Origin: a virus
Virus record (IMG/VR): IMGVR_UViG_3300031885_000050
Span: 1-39,861 of that record
Direction: 5' to 3' (one strand)
DNA length: 39,861 nt
Below, in pieces: positions 14,970 to 23,020 of this stretch. A program made the translations under genes and the position numbers. Each line of letters begins with the position of its first letter. Position 1 is the first letter of the stretch. The notes beneath the pieces were generated by a model. It was given only the letters and a program-made list of their open reading frames with translations, did not search any database and was not told the origin of the DNA.

Positions 14970-15446
14970 ATGAACGGACAGGGCAACGGGGACGAGGCGG
15001 TCATCTATTTGACCAAGGAATTGCTCCTCAAGGGCGTGGAGCATGTGGAGGAAGTCGAGACGGAAATGGGCGTGTTTCGGCTGCGCCCGCTGACCGATGG
15101 GGAGAAGGCGAAGGTTGACGCGCTCGCGGTGCGCGGGATGAAAGGCAAGAGCAAGCGGAGCGAAATGGGCGACATGGAGATGGAGGTGGACCTCGAAAGC
15201 GTCACCAACAACACCTGGGACATTTCGTTCCATATCCTCGCGTATGGTCTGTCCGCAGACCGCAAGCAGTCATGGTCACCCAACGAGGTGAAAAACCTCA
15301 CGCTGCCCAAGACGGTGCGCGAACTGCTCGTGGCGACCATCCGGCGCATTTCGGGACTGGAGAGTGCGGAGGAAATGCTCCGCAAGTTTCGTGGCGCATC
15401 CCGAGGGGCAGACGCTGGCGGTGCTGATCCTGGGGCAGGGGCTTAA
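14970..15446 (+). CDS. tail assembly chaperone (G-like)
   Basis: A 158-residue protein between tail tube and tape measure, the fixed place for tail assembly chaperones. Text such as YLTKELLLKGVEHVEEVETEM and RLRPLTDGEKAKVDALAVRG fits the G-type chaperone, followed by a helical C-terminal half (DISFHILAYGLS, TLPKTVRELLVATIRRISGL). It would bind the tape measure and help tube assembly around it. The start has AGGAGGG at 14959-14965. The last 13 codons (after 15407) are low-complexity Gly/Ala, as expected where ribosomes that do not shift run on. Confidence 0.75.
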   Translation: MNGQGNGDEAVIYLTKELLLKGVEHVEEVETEMGVFRLRPLTDGEKAKVDALAVRGMKGKSKRSEMGDMEMEVDLESVTNNTWDISFHILAYGLSADRKQSWSPNEVKNLTLPKTVRELLVATIRRISGLESAEEMLRKFRGASRGADAGGADPGAGA

Positions 15447-15600
15447 ACTCTGCGAACGTGTCGGGGATCTAACACCTCTCCAGATACGGTTCCTAATGAT
15501 GATTGAAAAGGAGCTTGCCGATGCCAGAAGTAAGCGTGGTAATCAAGGGACAGGACGACCTCACCAACGTATTCCAAAACGTGGAGGAAGTCGGTACTAA
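15406..15600 (+). CDS. frameshift-encoded C-terminal part of tail chaperone (T-like)
   Basis: An open frame that is +1 (equivalent to -2) to the G-like gene, overlapping its end and reaching 80 bases into the tape measure gene. It codes QTLAVLILGQGLKLCERVGD, then LTPLQIRFLMMIEKELADAR. A likely slip site is GGG G at 15405-15408, where a GGG codon can re-pair perfectly one base on; TTT C at 15387-15390 is another. A shift at GGG would give a fusion of about 209 residues. Frameshifted G-T chaperones are conserved in siphophages, and both +1 and -2 shifts have been reported alongside the common -1. The exact slip site is inferred. Confidence 0.6.
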   Translation, partial: GQTLAVLILGQGLKLCERVGDLTPLQIRFLMMIEKELADARSKRGNQGTGRPHQRIPKRGGSRY

Positions 15601-18238
15601 ATCCTTTGAGGCAGTGGAGACCGCTTGCGATAGCGCCTCCACAGCCATTGACGGCATGATTGCGGCATTGGAGCGAGCCCAGGAAGGTTATGACTCACAA
15701 CAACAGGCAGCCGCCGAGGTAGGTCAATCCTGGGCGGCTGCCTTTGGTCAGAGCGGCGAGGCTATGTCCGAAGCAATGGACGCAGCCGAGCCGTCTTTTG
15801 CGGCAGCGGAGGCGCAGTTTGACGCGCTTTTCCAGCCGCTGCAAAACGCCGAAGAGGAGGCGACTAAGTTCGGTGAGGCGGGCGCAGAGGCAGGGGGCAA
15901 AGCCGCTGCTGGTGCGACCGCTGCTGGCGTTGCTGCTGGCGGTGCTGCGCTGTCCTGGGGCAAGCTCGCTCTGGTCGCAGGCATGGCCGGCGGCGCTGTC
16001 GAAATGATGGCGAGGCAGGCCGCCGAAGCCAACAAAAACCTTGATAACACTGCCATTGCCTCAGGCGTGTCCAGTGAGGCGCTGCGTAATGTCGCGGTCA
16101 GTGCTACCAGCGCCGCTGACAATATCAGTGAGTCCATAGCCATGATGGAACTGGCTGCGCAAAAAGGCGCAGACTCGGCGCCTGAGTTCACCAAATATGT
16201 CGAGTTTTGGGATATGGTTGGAGACGCTGCGGGCAGGAGCGGTGCCGAGCTTGCGAGCGCGTCTGGCGGACTCAAGGCGTTAGGCATTACGCTGGGCAAT
16301 GAGGGACAAGCCCTTGCCGCGTTTGGTTACATGCAAGCACACACCACGATTGGTGTGGAAGGCTTCCTCTCCTCATTGCAGCGCAGCGCCCGCGCTCTTA
16401 ACGAAATGAAGGTACCCATTAACGATGTGGCGGCCGTCTATGGCGTGCTGTCGTCCCGAGGTATCAGCGGACGGCAGGCCACGATGGCTTTCAATCAAGC
16501 AGTCAATGAGGCAAAAGGCGACCAAGAAAAATTCTATAAAATCTTGGGAATCTCCTCCGAGCAAATGGAAGTGTATCGGGGTAAGGTGCAGGAAAGTTCA
16601 GACATAATTAAGAAAATGTCCGACAATGTGGACGCACATGCTACCTTGATGCAACGCTTAACCAATGAAATGAAAAAGTGGACAGTCCAGAATGGTCCAC
16701 TCCTCGAGTCGCTCGCGGTTATATCACCAGTGCTGCTTGGGATTGCCGGCGCAATTGGTGCGGTATCGTTTGCGTGGCCTATTCTGGCGGGCGCTGTGAC
16801 CGCAGGCGCGTCCGCGTTAGGCATTTCGGTCGGTGGGTTCGTTGCTGTCAGCGGAGCCGCGATTGGCACCGCCGCTGCGATTGCTGCGCTGGCTATCGCG
16901 TGGCATTACAATATCGGAAACATCCAAGAATATACGATGGGAACCTTGATTGGGATGCAAGCCTTTGTCCAGTCATGGGCAATTAAAATCACCGGCTCCA
17001 TATACAGCGTGGTCAACTACTTTGGCACCGCTATGTCGGCGGGGTGGAAAAATGGCGCCGACGCTATGGGCCGCGCTCTGTCTGCTATGCTCACCGCGTT
17101 TGTTACGTTCGCGGGCAAGATTAAGGACGGCCTTTATAATATCGCAATGGCTATCAGTGAAGCCTTCCGGGGGAACTTCTCGGAAGCCGCCTCGTATGCT
17201 TCCAGCGCGGTGTCCTCTTTTGCGGGCGCTGTCTCTGCTACATTTCAGGGAGCGGGGCAAGTCGCCAACACCTTCACCACTGCGTGGAACTCGACTTGGG
17301 ACAGCGCCAGCGCCGCATTTCAAGGCACCCAGCAGGATATGCGGGACGAGCTTAAAAACACTGCCGCCGCTGCCGATGACGCGCTGACCACACTGGCTGA
17401 CAGCATGGCAACACCGTCCACTGCCGCTGCTCACGCTGCCAACGCGCCCGCGGGTGGTGACGGCTCAGGTGCTGGCGGCTCAGGTGCTGGCGCTGCTGGT
17501 GCAGCAACGAACGCAGCCGCAGAGGCAGCTGTCAAGAGCGCGTGGGACATTGAGCAAAAGCAAGCGGAGGACCTCGCTCGCCAGCGAGCGTTTGAGGGCC
17601 AGTCCAAGCTGGACCAATTGTCTGCGCAATATCAGGCGGAGTCTGCGCTGTTGGTTGCACACGGTCAAGACACTGCCGCCACTGACCTTTACTACCAGCA
17701 GCAAATAGCGGACGAGCGCAAGCGCCTAAGGGATGCCGACGTTGCTGCGCAGACGTTAGCCATGCAAAACCAGGCCGCCGTTGCTGGCGCCTTCTCACAG
17801 CTTATGTCCGACCTTTACGATGCTGGTGGGAAAAAATCAATGGCGTTGTTTAACCTGATGAAAGCGGGCGCAATCGCGGAGGCTATAATCAACGCCAATC
17901 TGGCATTCACTAAGGCATTGACAATGGGCCCGATACTCGGTCCGATCATGGCGGGCATTGTGTTTGCTTCGGCGATGGTGCATGTGGCAACTATCGCAGC
18001 GCAAAAGCCGCCGAAGATGGCAGCGGGCGGCATACTGACAAGCCCACAGACAATCACCGCTGGCGAGGCAGGGCCGGAAGCAATCATCCCCCTTGACCGT
18101 CTCGGTCTTTCCTCAGGAGGTCGGACCGTCGTTTTCAATATGAATATAACCGGCGGAGTCTGGACGATGGACCCGGGGCAAGCGCGGGACTTTTTCCGCT
18201 CCAACGCTCGTTACATTAAGGAGGCGGCTGCGTTATGA
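15521..18238 (+). CDS. tape measure protein
   Basis: A 905-residue tail length ruler. It is Ala/Gly/Ser-rich with long helices, hydrophobic stretches around residues 400-455 (VISPVLLGIAGAIGAVSFAW, SVGGFVAVSGAAIGTAAAIA) and a C-terminal end containing GGILTSPQTITAGEAGPEAI, a typical tape-measure terminus. Start 15521 has AAGGAG at 15508-15513; an upstream in-frame ATG at 15503 lies before that site. At about 0.15 nm per residue the tail would be roughly 135 nm, an estimate only. Its stop overlaps the next start (ATGA). Confidence 0.9.
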   Translation: MPEVSVVIKGQDDLTNVFQNVEEVGTKSFEAVETACDSASTAIDGMIAALERAQEGYDSQQQAAAEVGQSWAAAFGQSGEAMSEAMDAAEPSFAAAEAQFDALFQPLQNAEEEATKFGEAGAEAGGKAAAGATAAGVAAGGAALSWGKLALVAGMAGGAVEMMARQAAEANKNLDNTAIASGVSSEALRNVAVSATSAADNISESIAMMELAAQKGADSAPEFTKYVEFWDMVGDAAGRSGAELASASGGLKALGITLGNEGQALAAFGYMQAHTTIGVEGFLSSLQRSARALNEMKVPINDVAAVYGVLSSRGISGRQATMAFNQAVNEAKGDQEKFYKILGISSEQMEVYRGKVQESSDIIKKMSDNVDAHATLMQRLTNEMKKWTVQNGPLLESLAVISPVLLGIAGAIGAVSFAWPILAGAVTAGASALGISVGGFVAVSGAAIGTAAAIAALAIAWHYNIGNIQEYTMGTLIGMQAFVQSWAIKITGSIYSVVNYFGTAMSAGWKNGADAMGRALSAMLTAFVTFAGKIKDGLYNIAMAISEAFRGNFSEAASYASSAVSSFAGAVSATFQGAGQVANTFTTAWNSTWDSASAAFQGTQQDMRDELKNTAAAADDALTTLADSMATPSTAAAHAANAPAGGDGSGAGGSGAGAAGAATNAAAEAAVKSAWDIEQKQAEDLARQRAFEGQSKLDQLSAQYQAESALLVAHGQDTAATDLYYQQQIADERKRLRDADVAAQTLAMQNQAAVAGAFSQLMSDLYDAGGKKSMALFNLMKAGAIAEAIINANLAFTKALTMGPILGPIMAGIVFASAMVHVATIAAQKPPKMAAGGILTSPQTITAGEAGPEAIIPLDRLGLSSGGRTVVFNMNITGGVWTMDPGQARDFFRSNARYIKEAAAL

Positions 18239-20247
18239 CCTTACCCACTTATGGCTTGACGCTGACTGGACGCAGCACATTCCTCCTCAATCAATTTGAG
18301 GGCGGAGGTACTCAGGCATTTGGTCGCAACGCAGCGGCGCACCCTTACAAGCTGCGCCTCCGCTGCAATGTCACAGGCATTGCCGCTGCGCCGCTTACGC
18401 GCAAGCTCGTGGTACTGCTCCAATTCACTGTCACAGGCACACCAACCAACACTATGTCCGCCAAACTATATGACGCAGGTGGAACTTTAGTTACGACCGC
18501 GCTAGAGTCATACATTGCGGCAGACATTACAGCCGGCAAGCAAACCTTGTTTACCTTCAACCTCGGGACGACAGAATTAAATGGGCAGTTTGACATAATC
18601 CTTGACGTGGACACATACGTGGACAACAAGTATTGGAACCTCGTGGTCAGCACGTCCAGCAATCCTGAAGGACAAGTGGTGCTGGCTGACTGGCACAGCG
18701 CAGCGTGGAACGATTCCACTAAGGATCCGTATTTTGAGATGGCGAGCGTTGTGGTCCAAGACTTTGACATTTCCTCCGCAATCAAGAGCGCCAATTATTC
18801 CCGCGGTAAGAATGACGTGGATGGCAAGTATGTCGCGGGATCGTGTGACCTTACGCTTTTCAACGACACTGGCGCCTTCAGCACTGACAACGTAAGCAGT
18901 CCTTATTACGGATATTGGGACGTAGGTAGTGAGATTACTTTGACCGGCACCTACAGCGGCAGCACCTACAACCTCTTCACCGGCTTCATTCAACGCATAC
19001 GCCCCGACCTCGCATGTAATAAGAGGACCGTGTTTGTGTCATGCGGGGACCGCTTTGCTGCGTTCGCCAGCCAGAATATGTCGCTAGTCTCAGGAAGCGG
19101 AGCGCCTTACACAGTCATTGGTAATATCCTTGACCGGCTATGTGTGCCCGCGAGTGCGCGAGACATTGACACCAGCGACACGTCAACGCTTGCGGCAAAG
19201 ACATGGACGGAAGAAAATGGGTTGGACGTATTGGCTGCGGTCATTGAGGCAGGCCAACACCACCACTTTATCAACGAGGATGGGGAATACACGTTCCGTC
19301 CTAATAGTTGGTTGGGTGGATCGTTGACGGCTGACTTTACGTGGACGGATACGATTGACATTGACGCGCTCAAAATTGAGCAGGACGACAAAGGCTTATA
19401 TAACCGCTTTCGCGTCAACGGCGTGGCGGGTGGTTGGCGTGAGCAGACGAACCTTGCCAGCCTTGTGCGCTATGGGCAAAAGGACTTGGAGATTGACAAC
19501 GATTTAATCCCAAACGCAAACGCCTCGGACGAGGTGATCCGCATAATTAGAGGCATTTATTCCGAGCGGGTGCAAGGTTGCGAAATAACTTTGCGGGGGC
19601 GCTATCCCGAAGTATTCACGGTCAAAATAGGATCCATCATTTCGTTGACCAGCGTGGCTGCGGGTCTGTCTGCGGTCAAGTTTATTGTGTATGGTATCAA
19701 AGGCACAGCGGATCCGCAGCGGGGGCATGACCTGACCATCACATGCAAAAAACAAACGTCCGGACCTTATACTTTCAACACTTGCACAAGGACGAGCGCA
19801 GTCGGCAATAACAGCACATATGCCAAGCTCCAGAGCTTTAAGGTGCCCATCAAAGGCCGGCCGCATTATGCCTACTTTAAGTGGTTCGGTAGTATGACCA
19901 ACGTGCACTCTGTCACAGTGTGTATCTGCACCGATGCAGGCGGCACCCCTGGAACTGTGATTGGTCTAGGTAATCCATACTTACTTACTATCGGGGTGGC
20001 ATCCCAAGAGGTCGCGCAAGTCATTGGATGGGGCACCGAGCCTAATATTTACTACCGCCCACTGCTTGTCCCAGGAGTGTTGTATTGGTTCGGTGTTACG
20101 GAGAATAATCCAGCACTGGAGGCATATCAGATTGGTGGCACTGACCCGGGGACATACGCGGATGGACAAGCTGCGCACATGCAAGGCGGCTTCACTATTC
20201 AGGCGGGCATTGACTACGGCATTGGGTTACTAATCTATCCGGAATAA
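18235..20247 (+). CDS. tail tip / baseplate hub protein with flanking beta domains
   Basis: A 670-residue protein right after the tape measure. Residues about 1-160 form a jelly-roll-like domain (LTRKLVVLLQFTVTG, TLFTFNLGTTELNGQFDIIL). Residues about 180-480 look like a tail hub: SANYSRGKNDVDGKYVAGSC, LFTGFIQRIRPD, SCGDRFAAFAS, then ENGLDVLAAVIEAGQHHHFI and a KIGSIISL strand. Residues about 510-670 are another jelly-roll, AKLQSFKVPIKGRPHYAYFK ... YRPLLVPGVLYWFGV, probably for carbohydrate or surface contact. It would close the tail tube and may contact the host. No separate tail fibre gene follows, so it may be the main receptor-binding candidate. Confidence 0.65.
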   Translation: MTLPTYGLTLTGRSTFLLNQFEGGGTQAFGRNAAAHPYKLRLRCNVTGIAAAPLTRKLVVLLQFTVTGTPTNTMSAKLYDAGGTLVTTALESYIAADITAGKQTLFTFNLGTTELNGQFDIILDVDTYVDNKYWNLVVSTSSNPEGQVVLADWHSAAWNDSTKDPYFEMASVVVQDFDISSAIKSANYSRGKNDVDGKYVAGSCDLTLFNDTGAFSTDNVSSPYYGYWDVGSEITLTGTYSGSTYNLFTGFIQRIRPDLACNKRTVFVSCGDRFAAFASQNMSLVSGSGAPYTVIGNILDRLCVPASARDIDTSDTSTLAAKTWTEENGLDVLAAVIEAGQHHHFINEDGEYTFRPNSWLGGSLTADFTWTDTIDIDALKIEQDDKGLYNRFRVNGVAGGWREQTNLASLVRYGQKDLEIDNDLIPNANASDEVIRIIRGIYSERVQGCEITLRGRYPEVFTVKIGSIISLTSVAAGLSAVKFIVYGIKGTADPQRGHDLTITCKKQTSGPYTFNTCTRTSAVGNNSTYAKLQSFKVPIKGRPHYAYFKWFGSMTNVHSVTVCICTDAGGTPGTVIGLGNPYLLTIGVASQEVAQVIGWGTEPNIYYRPLLVPGVLYWFGVTENNPALEAYQIGGTDPGTYADGQAAHMQGGFTIQAGIDYGIGLLIYPE

Positions 20248-20261
20248 GGGGAGGACACAGC

Positions 20262-20495
20262 ATGTGGCAGATGGTTGGAGCGAGCCTGATATCCAGCGGG
20301 ATTGTTGTATTCCTGTTGGGCATTCTGGGTGCCATGACGTGGGGCAGACTCATGGACCGCTTTGACGCCTTTAAGGACCTCTGGACTTCCATGAACCGCT
20401 GCGTGGACGAACTGTTTAACCGCTTGCGCACATGCGAGCAGGACGTGGCAGTCTTGAAAGCCACCACACCGAAGAAGGAGGCAGAGCATGACTAG
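20262..20495 (+). CDS. small membrane protein, candidate holin
   Basis: A 77-residue protein with one clear membrane segment (about residues 4-25, VGASLISSGIVVFLLGILGA) followed by a soluble helix with heptad-like hydrophobics and a Lys/Glu end. It overlaps the start of the amidase gene by eight bases. That pairing and the size suit a holin or another lysis protein, but one membrane segment with a cytoplasmic or outside tail also fits a spanin-like or tail-associated protein. Confidence 0.55.
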   Translation: MWQMVGASLISSGIVVFLLGILGAMTWGRLMDRFDAFKDLWTSMNRCVDELFNRLRTCEQDVAVLKATTPKKEAEHD

Positions 20496-21063
20496 GTTGG
20501 TGTGCCTCGACCCGGGGCACGGCGGGTCAGACTCGGGCGCTGTCGCTGGCGGTATCCGCGAGTCCGACCTTAACTTGCGCGTGGTGCGCGAGGTCGCCAA
20601 GCAGATTACAGCGCAGGGCCTGCGCGTAATTCAAACGCACAACGGGATGCCTTCCACGAGGAAACTATACAACTATGCCCGCTGCGCAGTCGCTAACAAA
20701 GCCCGCGCCGACGTGTTCCTCGCCGTGCACAACAACGCAAGCGTGAGCGTGTCGGCGCGTGGGTTCGAGGTCATACACGCGCCGGCGAGCCTGTTCGGCA
20801 CCGCGTTCGCCAAGCTCCTGAGCAAAGAGCTTGACGCTATGCCAGAGCCCGACATTGACCCGCGCTCGCGCTCCATCATCACCGACGATGACACTGGGCG
20901 CGGGCCCTATACGGTTCTGCGGCAGACGGTTATGCCCGCGTGTCTTGTGGAACTGGCGTTCCTGACAAACGCAGGGGACAGGGCGTTTGTTACGTCACCC
21001 TCAGGAATCACGCGGTTGGCAAGTGCGCTCGCAAGGGCGCTGGTTCAATTCTGCAAACAGTAG
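20488..21063 (+). CDS. N-acetylmuramoyl-L-alanine amidase endolysin (Amidase_3)
   Basis: A 191-residue zinc amidase that cuts the bond between muramic acid and the stem peptide. It has LDPGHGG with H11, E25 in GGIRESDLNL, H81 in LAVHNNAS and the catalytic E155 in CLVELAFLTN; these are the three zinc ligands and the glutamate of the Amidase_3 fold. No signal peptide and no separate cell-wall-binding domain are present, so release probably depends on the holin. Strong AAGGAGG lies six bases before the ATG. The single-domain form is more common in phages of Gram-negative hosts, which is only a weak hint. Confidence 0.92.
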   Translation: MTRLVCLDPGHGGSDSGAVAGGIRESDLNLRVVREVAKQITAQGLRVIQTHNGMPSTRKLYNYARCAVANKARADVFLAVHNNASVSVSARGFEVIHAPASLFGTAFAKLLSKELDAMPEPDIDPRSRSIITDDDTGRGPYTVLRQTVMPACLVELAFLTNAGDRAFVTSPSGITRLASALARALVQFCKQ

Positions 21064-21078
21064 GACAGGAGGCATGTT

Positions 21079-21720
21079 ATGACGAAAGCAAACAAAGGCG
21101 ACAAAGGGAAAACCAATCCGACCCCGAACCCCGCGGACGCGCTCGACACTGCCGGCGAGGTAGTGGAGCACCTGCTGGACGATGACACCATCAGCCTGTG
21201 GGAGCAGCTCCAGAGCATCACCGCCGACGGCCGCATCATGCCCGAGGAGATTCCCCTGATGGTGGACCTGCTCGGTGACGTGCTGGCGGAGGCGTCCAAG
21301 CTGCTCACGTTCGCGCCCAACGTGGACCCGCGGGTCAAGCTCATACTGGGCGTGGTCGCGGGCGCGTGTCAGCAGGTCGGCTCCTCGCTGGCGCAGGAAC
21401 AGGAGAAGATTGTCAGCGCGTGGACCGAACTGGACGACGTGTTTGCCGACGGGCATGTGTCGCTCGGCGAAGTCACCAAGCTGGTGGACGGGGTCGGCCG
21501 CATGACGGAGGCGGGCATTGCTGTCTGCGTTCCGTTCGTCCGTCCGGAGTTCACTGACCACCTCCAGAGCATCGTGGCGACTCTCCTCAAGCTCGTCCAC
21601 CTGATGCCGTCGAGCAATCGTCCCGCGCCCCGGGCGCCCGCTGCCCCCGCGCTCAAAACGAACGCGAGCAAGCCCAAAGCCATCAAGCCCGTGTATGTCA
21701 AGCCGCCCAAGCGTGGTTAA
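21079..21720 (+). CDS. unknown protein with two EF-hand-like loops, after endolysin
   Basis: A 213-residue protein, last gene of the late block. Two segments fit the spacing of an EF-hand loop only in part: SITADGRIMPEE (about residues 46-57) and DVFADGHVSLGE (about 118-129). Each has D-G at loop positions 5-6, I or V at 8 and E at 12, and each is followed by a helix; positions 1 and 3 are degenerate. The middle (VKLILGVVAGACQQVGS) is mildly hydrophobic. The C-terminal 45 residues are Pro/Ala/Lys-rich. C-ending codons dominate as in major virion genes, so the protein may be abundant. A lysis or virion role is possible; none is assigned. Confidence 0.65.
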   Translation: MTKANKGDKGKTNPTPNPADALDTAGEVVEHLLDDDTISLWEQLQSITADGRIMPEEIPLMVDLLGDVLAEASKLLTFAPNVDPRVKLILGVVAGACQQVGSSLAQEQEKIVSAWTELDDVFADGHVSLGEVTKLVDGVGRMTEAGIAVCVPFVRPEFTDHLQSIVATLLKLVHLMPSSNRPAPRAPAAPALKTNASKPKAIKPVYVKPPKRG

Positions 21721-21752
21721 GCCCTGCCCTGTCCCTTGACCACGCTGTCAAG

Positions 21753-21793
21753 AGCGCGTGGAGGTACCCCAAGCCTCCACGCGCTTTTGTTTG
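21753..21793 (+). terminator. Rho-independent terminator of late block
   Basis: Twelve-base perfect stem AGCGCGTGGAGG (21753-21764) with CCTCCACGCGCT (21774-21785), a nine-base loop, then TTTGTTT. It lies 32 bases after the last late gene and is the clearest terminator in the window. On the opposite strand the stem is not followed by a T run, so it works in the + direction only. Confidence 0.92.
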
Positions 21794-21808
21794 GGCTGTC
21801 TGCAAAAG

Positions 21809-21965
21809 CCCCTTTTATACCCCCCACACACCCCTTGATTTAGTCACATTAAGAGTCTTTAATTTAATAAAGTATTAAGTTTAAATTATAGACATAATGG
21901 ACACTTACACGCTAGGATAAAGGATTAGTATATGCACCCCTCACCCCTAGACTTGGGGACTTTGC
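21809..21965. repeat. long inverted repeat, right arm; late/early junction
   Basis: Inverted counterpart of 538-715. Blocks: 21809-21834 (26 of 26, C tracts around TTTTATA), 21838-21883 (44 of 46) and 21951-21965 (15 of 15, ACTTGGGGACTTTGC). The whole gap 21721-22187 has no gene. It holds, in order, the terminator, this repeat, a cluster of YTAGG words and a consensus promoter. TTGATT at 21835 with TTTAAT at 21858 (17 bases) is a further weak promoter match, but its -35 is not present in the left arm. Confidence 0.85.
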
Positions 21966-22011
21966 GCTCGCTCTGCTAGTGTCTATGGAGGGCTGCGGAC
22001 GTGAGGTTTAC

Positions 22012-22042
22012 TTAGGTCTAGGTTAGGTATAATTAGGCTAGG
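22012..22042 (+). promoter_or_regulatory. cluster of TTAGG/CTAGG words around a TATAAT
   Basis: Five YTAGG pentamers start at 22012, 22018, 22023, 22033 and 22038, with a TATAAT at 22028-22033 between them; TTTACT at 22007 lies 15 bases upstream of it. Spacing of about 5 and 10 bases would place sites on related faces of the helix. Similar words lie near 596, 2025, 2038 and 2050. A binding site for a phage regulator is inferred. Confidence 0.45.
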
Positions 22043-22098
22043 GCAAGTCCTTGATTTTTAAGGCTATGCAATTATTTTGATTTATCCTACAATAATCC

Positions 22099-22127
22099 TT
22101 GACAATTTAAGGCTAAAGGACTATAAT
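22099..22127 (+). promoter_or_regulatory. consensus sigma-70 promoter of early block
   Basis: Perfect TTGACA (22099-22104), 17-base spacer, perfect TATAAT (22122-22127). Transcription would begin near 22134, about 54 bases before the first early gene. As a full match to the housekeeping consensus it should be read by host polymerase right after infection. Confidence 0.9.
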
Positions 22128-22187
22128 TTTATATAGACTAACAAGTCGGCGGGCAGAGCCCCCGAAACAAAACAAAGGAGATTGAAA

Positions 22188-22436
22188 ATGTCAGACACAG
22201 ACGCCCTTACACAGTTCCGCCACGAGTTCCTTGCCGCCTATACTCGCGTTCGTAATTCAGCGCCCAGCCTTTCGGGTCTCCGCGAGTATGAAGTGGCAGC
22301 GGTAGTCCTCGCCGCTGTCTCACGCAAGACAGGCAAGCCAGTGACCGACGAGGTTGTCACACGCTGCGCAGACGCGCTCCATATGAGCGCCGCAAAGCTG
22401 CGCAAAGCCGCAAAGATTGCGTTGGAGGTGATATGA
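22188..22436 (+). CDS. small unknown early protein
   Basis: An 82-residue, mainly helical protein, first in the early block. AAGGAG at 22175-22180 lies seven bases before this ATG, so a TTG six bases upstream is not used. The second half SRKTGKPVTDEVVTRCADAL ... SAAKLRKAAKIALEVI could form a small helical bundle. First-expressed phage genes of this size often take over host functions, but no family was recognised. The stop overlaps the next start. Confidence 0.75.
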   Translation: MSDTDALTQFRHEFLAAYTRVRNSAPSLSGLREYEVAAVVLAAVSRKTGKPVTDEVVTRCADALHMSAAKLRKAAKIALEVI

Positions 22437-22597
22437 TGAAAACGCATTACACAATGGACGAAAAGGTGACGCTGCAATCAATCGCAGTGTGTCAAGGCAA
22501 TCCCACGCCGCGCTGGCAGCTTACTCACGATCGGTCTAAGGTGACGTGTAACAAGTGCAAAGCGTGGCTCGGTATCAGTTCGCAGGAGGTCAAGTAA
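22433..22597 (+). CDS. 54-residue protein with CxxC motif
   Basis: Starts ATG ATG at 22433 behind GGAGGTG (22424-22430) and overlaps the previous stop by four bases. The protein contains C20 and a C-x2-C at residues 39-42 (VTCNKCKAW), which may bind a metal with a further ligand or after dimerisation. It ends one base before the next gene's ATG, whose ribosome site (CAGGAGGTC) lies inside its last codons. The tight fit with both neighbours is the main evidence that it is real. Confidence 0.65.
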   Translation: MMKTHYTMDEKVTLQSIAVCQGNPTPRWQLTHDRSKVTCNKCKAWLGISSQEVK

Positions 22598-22598
22598 C

Positions 22599-22913
22599 AT
22601 GCTGTCAAAGTTCAAACGCGACTTGGCGGCTCGGCGAGTTCACCTCAGGAATGAGGTGGCGGAATTGCAGCAACTAAAAACGCAAGTGGAGGAGCAGACA
22701 ATGAAGCAAGCGACGGCGATTGACCTTGACATTCTATCGGCGTATGGGGTTGAGCGTTTGTCCATGCGGGGTAGTATCACCGAAGATGGTATCCGCGAGT
22801 GGGCGCAGGCAGCGGCGGCAGAGTGGGCAGAGTATGAGGGCAAAGTCTTTGACGTTGACAAGCTCGTCCAGATGACAGTCCTTAAGGCGCGTGAGTCTAA
22901 CCTCCTAGCGTAA
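22599..22913 (+). CDS. unknown early protein with N-terminal coiled coil
   Basis: A 104-residue protein. Residues about 1-40 are a charged helix likely to form a coiled coil (RRVHLRNEVAELQQLKTQVE). The second half contains RGSITEDGIREWAQAAAAEW, another helix. It is preceded by AGGAGG at 22585-22590. No family was recognised. It ends 37 bases before a consensus -35 element that begins the next transcription unit. Confidence 0.65.
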   Translation: MLSKFKRDLAARRVHLRNEVAELQQLKTQVEEQTMKQATAIDLDILSAYGVERLSMRGSITEDGIREWAQAAAAEWAEYEGKVFDVDKLVQMTVLKARESNLLA

Positions 22914-22949
22914 TGAGCTTGGACGGTTAGCAATTTGAAAAAATTACGC

Positions 22950-22979
22950 TTGACAAGTGCTGATTACAACGCGTAAAAT
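22950..22979 (+). promoter_or_regulatory. strong sigma-70 promoter
   Basis: Perfect TTGACA (22950-22955), 18 bases, then TAAAAT (22974-22979; five of six). It lies 42 bases before the next ATG at 23021, in the only non-coding gap between 22913 and 23021. It probably drives the nested-start gene and the DNA-modification cluster. Confidence 0.85.
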
Positions 22980-23020
22980 GCTTTTCAAATTTGATGTTTG
23001 TTTGAGTGGGAGGCAATCAT

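Noticed and set aside
21721-22187. tRNA or CRISPR in the large non-coding gap
   Set aside because: No cloverleaf with TTC arm and no regular repeat-spacer pattern; content is explained by terminator, inverted repeat and promoters.
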